Part shown: piece after piece, positions 1 through 10,648 of the stretch
Layout of the letters: the number at the start of each line of letters is the position of its first letter
How positions within the stretch are numbered: the stretch's first letter is position 1
Source of the DNA: Chlamydoabsidia padenii
Lineage: Eukaryota; Mucoromycota; Mucoromycetes; Mucorales; Cunninghamellaceae
NCBI GenBank assembly: GCA_025330725.1
Contig: JAIWND010000079.1
Coordinates: 1-41,639 of the forward strand
Direction of reading: 5' to 3'
DNA: 41,639 bases
Program-made: the position numbers and the translations under genes
Notes under the pieces: generated by a model
Seen by the model: only the letters and a program-made list of their open reading frames with translations
The model's database searches: none
What the model was told of the DNA's origin: nothing

Positions 1-979
1 ACCAACAATTCAATCTTGTCTTTATTGCCAAGATTTTTGTTTCTTCTAGACCAAAAGGGGTTTACGGATCTGATCTCTTTACAAAAACCAATGGCGATTG
101 TGCATGAAGCAATATATCTCATCCAATCATTGGTCGTAAAAGGTAAAAAGAAGAAAAAAAAAAAAAAAAAGAAAAAAGGGTTGATGATCGGAGAGAAATT
201 ATAATACTAACTCTCTGACGGGTCTCTTAGGAAATACAGACTGGCTACACAACGAAAAATATGACCCATTACTGAAAACTATATCCTCTTTTATGAAAAT
301 GTCGCGGCCCTCGGAACACTTGGAACTACAGGTAATAATGAATGACTAGTCAACCAATACAGAAACCTGATTATTGCTTCAACTCTCTCATAGTGGTATC
401 ATCTAAAACTGGCGGCCATTCGAACATTTGACAGGATCTTGACAATCGTACCAGTTCCACTCTCTCCGGAAGACACTCTGGAATTGGCGCTCTATCCTTC
501 CATTTATACACTCAACAACGAATGCTTAAGGGTCCAAGATGGCAACAAGCCTCCTTACGAATCAGTACCTAAAAATGAATCGTAAGAACAATTCCTCTCT
601 ACAGTCGAATCATAATCAACTTACTCTTATGCTAATTTTGATAGGGATATTCTTCTTGCCGAAGTAGTCTCGCTTATGTACAAATCCCTCCTTGTCCATC
701 CGGTCCTTTTAGATTATCCGAGCAATGTCAAAGGCGACGATGATGACGAAGATAGCGTCTATTTGCAGACCATCATATCATTGAAACGATTGGAACAGAT
801 TATGGACTTGTCTTTGGAGGCGAAACGTCTAGGTATATCGTAATAATAGACATATCCTGTCGATTTACTCACATCCTTCTTTTATTAACGCTTATATAGT
901 ACGACCTACTTTGGCTAAACTCACCCAGCTGATCAATCAAAAGGATTCCCTTATGGCATCTGCACCAAGATCATCATGA
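1..979 (+). CDS. 3' end of an unidentified helical-repeat-like protein (partial)
   Basis: The gene is cut by the window start. Exons fit at <1-142, 231-331, 394-581, 645-832 and 900-979 (TGA 977-979), with GT-AG introns of 62-88 nt and matching phases. About 230 residues are visible. They are leucine-rich and helical, with an acidic patch (GDDDDED) in the fourth exon and a polar tail ending APRSS, which suggests an ARM/HEAT-type alpha-solenoid C-terminus. There are no catalytic motifs, signal peptide or clear membrane segment. AATAAA signals lie at 1054-1059 and 1068-1073. The gene converges on the phosphatidylserine decarboxylase with 333 nt between stops. I do not recognise the family; a TTI2-like or other solenoid scaffold is possible but unproven. 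Confidence 0.65.
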
Positions 980-1312
980 TTCCCCATACATCACCCCGTC
1001 TTATTTGACCCCATCAGTAGTGTTAGATGTTGTATATAGTATCTTATAAACATAATAAACTAATAATAATAAAGACTACCCTATTTGGCCTTGTTTATGC
1101 ATAAATCACCCACCCAAACCCATCAAATTCCATCGTTGATAATTAAATACTTGATTTTATTAAAAGAATCAATGTTAAATAATACAAAAAACTATACCAA
1201 AAAAAAGGTAACTACTTTGGTATACACAAAAGAATCAAACACGAGGGAATATAGAATTAATACTATAAATAGAGAGAGGGAGAGGGAATAGTGTAGGTTG
1301 GTATGAATAGAA

Positions 1313-2597
1313 TTAAATAAAGGTACCAATGTGTTCACCCATGCGGACCAATGTTTCAAGAGAGGAGGCGGAGTTCTTTGCCAGATCTTCGTCCCATTTG
1401 ACAGTATCCTTGGGGAAAACACAGATCACAGTCGATCCACCATATTGGAAGTAGCCCATTTCTTCGCCCTTGTTTATCGATTGACCTTCCTTGTTAGCAT
1501 TTGTAAGTTGAATGGATCCCACCAACAAGGCACCTATAGCAACCGTAGCCCAGGATCGATCATTTTCAGGGTCCACCAATTTGATCACTTGACGATGATT
1601 TTCGGTAAAGACATCCAATTGTTCACGGATGGTACAAGGATTGACTGGTTTATATAAATAGGATTAATAAGCATTCCCCGACCTCCTTGTTTTCGATTAC
1701 CTGTAAAGTAAGTGCCGTCGATGTTCGAAATGGATTGTACGGAGCCACAAGCCGGAGCGTGGAATCGATGGTAGTCTTGAGGGGCTAAACGGAAAATGGC
1801 AATAGACCCGCCGTCCAAAGATTTCGCCAAATCTTCATCCTGGAATAGATTAGCCAATGTAAAATTTTTGCCCTTGATCCTATTACACACCATAAAAAAA
1901 TAATGTCGTCATTATATCATCATCATCACCACCATCCTTTTTATTTTCTTTTTTTCTTTACCAGTATTCAGTAGCTTGATTAATGTTGCTATATACATTG
2001 AGACGGCAATCAGCAGCAGAGACCAAGATATCAGGATTATGAGGATCAGCAATAGGTCGAGCTCCAGGGCGAATGGCTCGAGTGAAGAATTCGTTAAAGT
2101 TGGTATAAGCAGACAAATCCTGAATGGTGTATTGAGACATGTCGATAGAATAGTGGTCGACAAAGGATGCGATTTGAGTAGCAGATTTAGGATCAGTAAA
2201 GTAGGTACCTTGTTTCATGCTTTCGTGAAGGAATAGTCGGTGCATCATTGAGGTATCCACCAACTTTCCCCGGTAATAACCAGCAAACAGCAAATGCATT
2301 CCGATCCGAGTGTAAATGGGCATTTCTTCATAATGTAGTTCCTTGGTGTCGCGAACGACAATAAAGACACCGTACCTTTTTTCAACAGCAGTTTGAAAGT
2401 GAGGAGGAATAAGATGTTGATGGATCCAACCAGTGAGTTTATGTCGATACCAATGTTTGGGTGCCTTGGCTGAAGGTGTATGAATACCTTTGTCGACTAT
2501 ATAAATGCAAATAGATTAGTATCTCATATTTTTTTTCTTTTATATATTTACAGTTTCCTTTGCCACTTTCATCAACAGTTGCCGTCAAAGCCTAAGT

Positions 2598-2641
<44 letters not shown>

Positions 2642-2787
2642 GTTAGGCATTCGTTCAAAAACAATGGCACTGAACTTGGTTCCTTTTCAATTACCTTCAT
2701 AAGTTCTTGGTGATTTCCAGTGTTAATGTGTTCTTCAATACTTTGGTGAGGTTCAAAGGCACCATTAGTATCTTCAAGAATTGTCAT
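1313..2787 (-). CDS. PSD2: phosphatidylserine decarboxylase, GGST type
   Basis: Converts phosphatidylserine to phosphatidylethanolamine with a self-generated pyruvoyl group. Exons on the minus strand are 2787-2695, 2591-2552, 2496-1962, 1879-1701 and 1644-1313, giving 392 aa. Visible family motifs are the WIKGKNF block (223-229), catalytic Asp207 in SAADCRL, His263 in YHRFHAP, the VNP/LDVFTENHR block (283-300) and the self-cleavage motif GGST at 351-354, with Ser353 as pyruvoyl precursor. GGST rather than LGST marks the non-mitochondrial (Psd2-like) branch. Unlike yeast Psd2 there is no C2 domain, and unlike Psd1 there is no obvious mitochondrial presequence or inner-membrane anchor, so this is the short fungal form. 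Intron 1 contains a (GA)n microsatellite. A poly(A) signal (AATAAA on the minus strand) lies at 1156-1161. The enzyme call is firm; the PSD2 symbol rests on the motif only. Confidence 0.9.
2601..2637. repeat. (GA)n microsatellite in PSD intron 1
   Basis: An uninterrupted AG dinucleotide run of about 18 units lies in the first intron of the phosphatidylserine decarboxylase gene. On the coding strand it reads as CT repeats just upstream of the AG acceptor at 2592-2593, where it may act as an extended polypyrimidine tract. Confidence 0.9.
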
Positions 2788-4840
2788 GTTGGAGTGTTTA
2801 TTAGATTGAGAGGTTTATCGCGTTGGAGATAAAAGGGAAGAAAGAGCGCTGAAACTCGAAAAAGTAAAAAAAAAAAAAAAAGTCTAATTTATGACTTCAG
2901 ACAGTGTAACCATTTTCCAACCCCGACCGGCGTTTATCCTGAGAAAGTGAGTGCGTTCCTTTATTATCCCAAAAAGGCCAATTTAATTCTCTTGGCGAAT
3001 TGGCGCTAGTATCACCATCACGATGTCTTTGGGCTCATCACTTTAACTAATTCCAATCAAAGCGGATACTCGAAACACGATGTTCTTATTGTTTATTTCA
3101 GCCAGGATATGCCTGTCAACAAGTCTGTTCACGTGGAACCATTTATCCTCTTTTTTGGGAAAATGTTCTCCTCTCCTTACAATGCCCTTTATTGAAACCA
3201 AAAAATTATTACAGTGAATCTTTAATGAAAGACCAGTTTTGAAATGTAGGGGAAGGAGCTTGTCATGTGAGAAGATACAGTCATTGCAGGAATTTTAAAT
3301 TCAAATCCCGCTTTGAGCTGATTTTTGCTCATGGGCCTATTTTTTTTTTCTTTTCTCTTTCCTTTCCCCAACAGAATCGCATTCACACCAAACGAATTTA
3401 TCAGCAATGACTATCTTTATTCCAAGGTGACGTTTTGAAATACAATAAAACTTCCCCGCCTAACTCTGTTATGTGTACCAACAAACTCATATACCAATAT
3501 ATACTTGTCTGCTTTACATCTAGGTCGACTTGACATTAGGCAAATCAACTACTTGGAACTAACTTTCTTATTTTATTTTATCAAGGAACACGTCACCATC
3601 CATCATTAATACTTGACTTTATTGTAGTGAACTGGACATGGCTTTGTAAATTACTGAATCTTTCGTATCACTGGGAAGTTCTTTTGGCGCTGTAAATACA
3701 AGGTAAGACCTCTCTCATATAAAACAAGTTGCTCTCAACTCCCCCTTTTTTTTTGTGATGTAATAGTCGACTGATAGGGAAATCAATGCGGAACAAGGAT
3801 CGATGGTGATAATAGATCGGCGACGGTAGGAAAAGTAATCATCGATCGACCATTGGTGGTGGCCAGATTGTCATACTCTTCTCGATCAGCCGGCGTTTGC
3901 CTTAATTAGTACTTGTTTATAAATGTCTCTTTATTATTGCTACTATAGAATAAAACAAAATAGAATTCCCATATATTGTGTTAATAAAACCCCCCCCCAT
4001 TGCCTTTGTATGACCTAGACTCATCATTCGTGTATTGTGCTATGAAAATATATTGAAACACCGCATTGGGAGGTAACCTCATTTTCAGCACAATGAAATA
4101 AAGATATGACGTAAAGAAGGCAACAATGAGCCAATGATCACATGAATAAAAGGTTACTTAGGGAAACTAATGCTTCTCATTGAGTATGTATGCCAAAAAA
4201 GTCGAACTATAAAGCAGATTTTAGGATTCTGTATCTGGCAGGACCCAGGTCACTTTCCGCAGACAAAATAGTTTAACAAACAAATCCTCCACTACTTGAT
4301 TGGCCCAGATAGTGGTGGGTCATTCTTTAAATAGGAAATTTCGGTAGGCGGTAATTCATCCCCCTTTTCCCCTCTTTACACTTGGTGCAATAAAGTAGAC
4401 AACAATAAAACAGTAACCTTGTACAATTTAATTATAATAAAGGTTTATAGAAGGAAAAGGAAAAGGGAAAGTATATGATTCATTAGTGCAATAAATTCCG
4501 AAAGCAGAAAATGTTTTACAAAGCGGAATTTTAATCGAGTGGGTGCGTGGGCTAAATTTTCCATTCGTTTGCTTCCTTACCCTTCTTTTTCTTTTCCTTT
4601 TCGATATCTTTTGTGAATTCTTAAACACCAACCAGTGGATTGATTCTCCTCTCACCATCACAAGTATTCCTTCTCGGTCTATTTATACCTTCTTATTATC
4701 CTTTTGTTTTTATTTCCCTATTCTTCTGTTTTTACATTCCCAATCCTCTCTTTAATCTATTTTAATTCTGTAAATCTGGAATCCTTTTAATCTTCCTCTC
4801 CACCTTCATCCTTCGAATTAGCCATCGCCAAAGACTTCTT
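2788..4840. other. 2-kb intergenic region with motif copies and a possible exon relic
   Basis: No complete gene is visible. It holds the recurrent element TTCAAATCCCGC at 3300-3311 and a GCGGAATTTTAAT variant at 4523-4535, about 315 nt before the HSF start. A minus-strand stretch at 3783-3898 could be a terminal exon (separate entry). The segment 4680-4840 is pyrimidine-rich and probably the HSF 5' leader. The rest is AT-rich with no convincing reading frame. Confidence 0.5.
3783..3898 (-). other. possible orphan 3' exon or gene relic
   Basis: On the minus strand, an AG acceptor preceded by an AT-rich stretch opens a frame of about 38 codons ending at TGA 3785-3783. The translation has a protein-like composition (starts QTPADREEYDNL, contains TFPTVADLL). 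No matching upstream exons were found between 3900 and 4840, so it is either the end of a decayed gene or chance. Confidence 0.2.
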
Positions 4841-5248
4841 ATGACGAACAGTCTTGCGCAATTCGATACAAGTGACGATCAAGGCCAATCATCGTCAACT
4901 ATAGAAACCATTACCTTCCGTGTTGAACCTACCTCTGCACCGACGTTTATAACAAAACTTTGCTTGTAAGTGGTATTGGGGGGGGGGAGGGGGTTCAGGC
5001 ACATTTTGTCTACAAACATAGTAACCTATTATTGACTTGTATTAGGATACTCGACGACAATTCTATACAACAATTGATATCTTGGTCAACCGATGGTGAT
5101 CGGTTTCGCGTGTTTGATACAGTCGCATTCTCTAAAGTTGTGCTACCTCGATACTTCAAGCATAGCAATTGGTCAAGCTTTGTTCGCCAATTGAACAGTA
5201 AGTATCACATGAATGAAAATAAAAAAGGAATAGGTATTAATCATTTTA

Positions 5249-5288
<40 letters not shown>

Positions 5289-6868
5289 GGGGGGGGGCTT
5301 ATTCTAGTGTATGGATTCCACAAAATCAATGACAGTTTCACTACAAGAAATGGACAGATAATATGGGAATTCCGCCACCCTATGTTTCATCGAAACGGAC
5401 GACAGTCTTTACGAAAAATTCGTCGAAACTCAAGAAGGTCAATATCAAATACAGCAGAATCCAACTCACATCAACAGCCACCACAGCTACAGCATCAATC
5501 AGAGCAACAACGTACAATATCACCACAACAACATATTCATAACCTTCCAAGGCTAGCATTACTACTAAACGAATCTACGCCTTTGTCTGACACTGTCACC
5601 ACTGCCACCTCCTCATCACTCCAGACATCATCCGCGCCGATATCATCCATACTAAGTTCTGATGATAGCAACTACAACAATAATGAATCAATATCTTATC
5701 GTAACTTAACACCCGACAGTGATATGACGTCCACTAACGAGCCCACGGTTGGTGATGTACGTCCGGATTGTAGTAGTGATGGCGACAGCAGGAATAACAC
5801 GAAAAAGGCCAAGAATACACATCTTCATAGCAGTACCAGCAATGATGATCGATCCAATGAAGAAGAACATAACGACACTATAACAGCGGATCAAACACAT
5901 GTATACTTCAAACTCAAACAATATCTGGATCAACTACAATTAAGAACAATCGAACTGAATGACGAATTACTTCTATTAAAACGACACGTGGCTCGACAAC
6001 AAGAGGTAAATTAAAATAAGGGTGGGGTGGGGTGGGGTTAACAGAGGATAACTAAATAAAGAAAAGCATGAACCATACATTGCCACATTGCATGAAAGTA
6101 CTAAAATACTTCATTCTTTGTCTGTTCTCACCGATTTAAAAGTCAGTCATAGACTTGTTAAATTACTTGGTCTCTGTAACTGGGAATCTCGGACAATCAA
6201 GTAAGAACTCATTCAAGGAAATCAATTGTACTAACTGAAATTTTGCCCTATTTATCTTTAACCTCTCTCTCTCTAGATACACAATCTCCACATCTGAGAC
6301 AACCACAGCTGTTATCTAAATATACTCAGTCAGGATATGATCAAGGTGAATTGAATAAAGAAATGTATTGGGTCAGGTGAACATAGTATACTAAACTGAC
6401 TAATTCCTAGCTTTATCAAGTGGCCACCCCTTTGGTTCTGACGGTAAATCTCATTCATGTTGTCATCATCATCATCATCATCATCAAAATCATCAAAATC
6501 ATCACCATGACAGCTGTGATCTTTCATTAGAAAGCGTCAACGGCGCAGTATTCATCGATAATATCAGCGTGATCAAAAAGAGGATACGGGATATATTACA
6601 GATATCTAAACAACAATTAACAGAAATGGTACAAAAGGATCATCATATGCATTCAACTTCATCAACAAATAAACTGGCTTCCATATCAATACCGTCTGCA
6701 TCTTTGGATAATAACAACAACATCGATTTACGATCTCAAGAACGAACCGATGGTGACAACGTGTTAACTGATATCGCTCACTCAACACAGCCTGCTTTAA
6801 ATACACCTAACACTAATTTACAATCGTCCACTATACTGAACATACAATCTCATTCAATCAATAAATAA
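4841..6868 (+). CDS. heat shock factor family transcription factor
   Basis: Nuclear DNA-binding regulator. Exons are 4841-4965, 5046-5197, 5308-6005, 6067-6175, 6277-6345 and 6411-6868, giving 536 aa. The HSF winged-helix domain spans about residues 36-135 and is split by introns 1 and 2. It retains the [22 protein letters not shown] (recognition helix), MYGFHK and WEFRHPMF blocks. A long S/T/N/Q-rich linker follows, then a leucine-rich coiled coil at about 289-325, matching the HR-A/B trimerisation region. Residues 399-420 form an unusual His/Cys stretch (CC followed by seven His, then more His). A second amphipathic helix (around [20 protein letters not shown]) lies near the C-terminus. There is no response-regulator domain, so it is not Skn7. 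Exons 4-5 (donor at 6176) are the least certain part of the model. A poly(A) signal lies at 6991-6996. Which paralogue this is (Hsf1 or another) cannot be told. Confidence 0.88.
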
Positions 6869-7942
6869 ATGACATATTCTTTACTACCATGAATTATATA
6901 TATCATTGTGCAATATATAGTCTGTGAGTTATTATTACTCTTATCATTCTTATTACGATTGATTCTAGTTTAGCATACTCTTTTTACCATAATAAAAAAT
7001 GACTATAATAGATGTCTATGTATTGCTGTTTTGATGATTGGCTCGGAAGAGGGGGAGGGGTCAAAGTACTTGGGATTTACAAAGGGCATGATGGCTTCAT
7101 TTGATGGAAATATCGGAATTTGAAATATAGCTCCGACCAAGTTTTGCATAAACCAATTGGATCAGGCTTCTGTATGCGCTTGGCGATCCTCACAAGATAC
7201 ACGTAAAATGATCACCACCGGATTATACATTGAACATCTTAGTATGTCAAAAAGTACAACTCTGCATGATAACATCGTGGAATCTATCAGGGGGGTCAAT
7301 TTGCAAAATCGCCATAACATTGAGGCCGAGATGACGAGCTAACAGAAAACGAGTCGTCCTCCTTCACCCATTTCCAAAGAATGGTGACACATCTATAATA
7401 GAAACGAAATTACATCACTCTATCGATCTGCGATGAACCTCACTGGGATTTTTTTTAATACCGACGCTCTTATTTCTTGGCTGAAGAAAGGTCTTCCTAG
7501 GGAAAATCATCACTCTAGTATGATGTACATATTGCACCTAAATTGATACATAGTCACCACTGGGTCATCTTTTTTTTTTTTTTTTTTTTTTTTTCAGCAA
7601 CGTTGTGTCTGTCCTCTCCCATCGGGAAAGCTATTTTCCGCCAAAATTAAATTGTACCTGTTCTCAATATATACCCCTGAAAAACAAAAGATAATACGTG
7701 TACACTATTTTACCAGTTCGATCAATAAATCTTTGAAAAGTAATAACAGGGCTTATACCATGCGCTATCATTGTAATGAGTTGACATATGTGCTCGAAAT
7801 GATTTCATTATAAAAAGGTTTATGCTGTGTGAGCCAATACATTCAAACACCGCTTTTGGTGTAGTGGCTCCTGAATAAAACTTTCCCGGGGGGGTTTTTT
7901 TCTTTCCTCTTCTCTTTTTCTTCTTTCATCCAAAAAGTTTAA
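6869..7942. other. intergenic region upstream of NADH dehydrogenase
   Basis: No supported gene. It contains the HSF poly(A) signal, a CGGAATTTGAAAT copy of the recurrent element at 7114-7126, an E2F-like site TTTTCCGCCAAAA at 7634-7646, and T-runs at about 7571-7594. A 61-codon frame at 7157-7342 has a plausible composition but no family resemblance or splice context. The last 80 nt are a pyrimidine-rich leader before the next start codon. Confidence 0.5.
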
Positions 7943-10339
7943 ATGTATATCAACAATTCAGCTATTAAACGGGTAGGTCAACAAGCGCTCACTCGTGGAA
8001 ACCCATCCAGGTCGTTACTCTTGTCTGGACCTCCTCGTCTTCACGAATCAACGTGTGCGCCTCTTTGGAAAAGATATGGTCACCAACAACGCGGCTACAC
8101 TATGAACAATCAAACACCTTCTTCGTCAAAAGCACCTGAATCCACTAGACCAGAAAAGACATACAAGAAAGCGAAATGGTTACGCCGTGGATTACTTCTC
8201 ATGGCTGTAGGTGGTGTGGGAACATTGGCGTATATACTGCAACAAGATGTAGAATACGTTGACCCTTCTACTCATATCGCCCATCAAAACATTCCTCCTT
8301 TGGCTCTTCATCCCAGGTCTGGTGGCAAAAAGAATCTCTCGGTCATCACTCATCAACTGGACAATACACCTTTGGAAGAAACAAAGCCGCGTTTGGTGAT
8401 CGTCGGAAGTGGTTGGGGTGCTGTGTCTGTGCTTAAAACTTTGGAAAAGGACAAGTATAACGTTACGGTGATTAGTGAAAACAATTACTTTTTGTTTACT
8501 CCTTTGCTACCAAGTGCTACTGTGGGAACATTGGAACTTCGGTAAGAATGCTATATATATATATATATATGTACTCTACTTAAAAAAAGACTTACCTCTT
8601 TTTATTATAGGTCATTACTGGAACCGATAAGAAAAATAGCTGCTCGTGTTGGTGGTCATTTCTTGGAAGGTCGGGCGTTGGATTTAGATTTGGAAAACAA
8701 GATGGTGGAAGTACAAAAGGTCAACAGTGAAGACCCCAACTCGACAACAAATGAACGTTTTTATGTACCCTATGACAAGTTGGTGGTGGCCGTCGGTGCC
8801 AATAGTATATCACATGGGGTGGATGGATTGGAACATACTATGAAACTCAAGACTATTCGGGATGCGGTAAACATTCGTCGCAAGATTATGGATAATGTTG
8901 AACTGGCTTCTTTACCTACAGTCTCACCTGAAGAACGTAAAAAGTTACTCTCCTTTGTTATTTGTGGTGGTGGTCCTACAGGAACGGAATTTGCTGCTGA
9001 ACTATCTGATTGGATTGAAGAAGACTTTGTCAAATGGGTAAGTTGTATAATGGAGGGAATGGAACAATATCTAATCTCTCTCTAGTTCCCGAAATCCATG
9101 CGTGAAGATATCTCTATAACAATCATCCAATCAAGAGATCATATCCTAAACACCTTTGACAGTGAAATCAGTACTTATGCCGAAAATCGATTTAAACGCA
9201 AGAAAATCGACGTGGTGACAAATGCCCGGGTGGTCCGCATTGATAAAGACAAGGTGATTTACAAGCTCAAGCCTACTGGAGGTGATAAATCTGCAGACCC
9301 TGAACTTTGTGAAGTTCCATTCTCATTATGTTTATGGTCTACTGGCATTGGTAAGATAGGATGAAGAGTAAAAATCGATATATTAGCTCACTACTTTAAT
9401 CTTCTCTTTAGCTATGACTCCTTTTACTCAAACCATTGCTGAACAGCTGGAATCACAGAAACATCAACGAGTACTCATGACAGACGAGTACCTCCGATTG
9501 AGGGGTATTCCTGATCACTCGATTTATGCTCTTGGCGACTGTGCCAGTATTCAAAACCCTAAACTCGTTTGTCACATTATGGACATCTTTACCAAGGCGG
9601 ACAAGTAAGATCAAGAAACAAAAAATCACAGAAACAAGACAGTACTAACACTTTTTATTTTCCTTCTATAATAGGGATAAAGATGGTGCATTGACATTTG
9701 ATGAATTCAAGGATGTGGTTCGACATGTCTCTCGACGATTCCCATTGACAAAACAACATCTAGGAAAATTGTTGGACACGTTTAACAAGTATGATAAGAA
9801 TCGCAATGGTCTTTTGGATATGGATGAATTACATACACTTCTTCAAGATATTGATAGTAAAATGACTAATCTACCAGCAGTAAGTAAATTAAAAAAAAAA
9901 AAAAAGGAATATATTGCTTCTTACTTTACTTTTATCTTCATACATAGACAGCTCAAGTGGCAGCTCAACAAGGATCCTATCTGGGTAAATATCTCAACGA
10001 ATTGGTCAAGCAAAACAATGATGAAGTGAAAACAGAACAAATAATGAATCCCTTTGATTATCATCATCTTGGTACTTTGGCTTATTTGGGCAACACGGCG
10101 GTGGGTGAGTTCAACACAGGCATACCTGGTGGATTCAAAATGCTTGGTGGGCTTTGGGCTCTCTATTTATGGCGAAGGTAAGTAAAGATTAATAAGTAGG
10201 TAGTGCTAAATGCTAATAATTTATATGTATGATATGTAGTGTCTATTGGAGCGAACAAGTCAGTTTACGTACAAGACTCAATTTAAGTATTGATTGGTCC
10301 AAGACGGCTCTGTTTGGTCGTGATATCTCATCTGTTTAA
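7943..10339 (+). CDS. NDE1: external alternative NADH dehydrogenase with EF-hands
   Basis: Type II (rotenone-insensitive) NADH:ubiquinone oxidoreductase, expected on the outer face of the inner mitochondrial membrane, feeding cytosolic NADH to ubiquinone without proton pumping. Exons are 7943-8541, 8611-9037, 9086-9350, 9412-9604, 9675-9879, 9948-10177 and 10240-10339, giving 672 aa. The N-terminus is basic and presequence-like, followed by a hydrophobic segment at about 87-103. The first dinucleotide fold has GSGWG at 155-159, the second GGGPTG at 319-324. Two canonical EF-hand loops are intact, D494-E505 and D535-E546, inserted between the second fold and the C-terminal membrane-binding part; this insertion marks the calcium-binding NDE subfamily. 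The C-terminal block (LAYLGNTAVG) is typical of the family. A poly(A) signal lies at 10375-10380. Confidence 0.95.
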
Positions 10340-10648
10340 TACCATAGTATAGTCTAATCATATCTTGTTTTTTAAATAAATGTGTACTTTATCATTGATA
10401 CATCTACGGAGGTGTCAGGTGACACAAAGGCCCTGTCTTTTTTTATTTTATTTTTATAACTGTCTGTCTTTTTTTTTTTTTTTTTTTTTTTTTTTTCCTT
10501 TTTGCATTTCTCTTTTTCCTTTTTATTTATTTATTTAACTTGCCCATGTATCACACTCCCCCTTTTACTATCACAATATAACATACTTCATTTATACCTG
10601 AACCCCTCCCTTCTTCTCTTTTTTTAGACCATTCATATTTATTAGTCC
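10340..10648. other. intergenic region with T-rich leader
   Basis: A 309-nt gap between tandem genes. It holds the NADH dehydrogenase poly(A) signal, then a T-tract at about 10469-10496 and a strongly pyrimidine-rich stretch to 10627, probably the promoter and leader of the next gene. I see no copy of the recurrent GCGGGATTTGAAA element here. Confidence 0.5.

Noticed and set aside
7157..7342. 61-codon frame upstream of the NADH dehydrogenase
   Set aside because: Plausible composition but no family, no motif, no splice context and no leader; not called as a gene.
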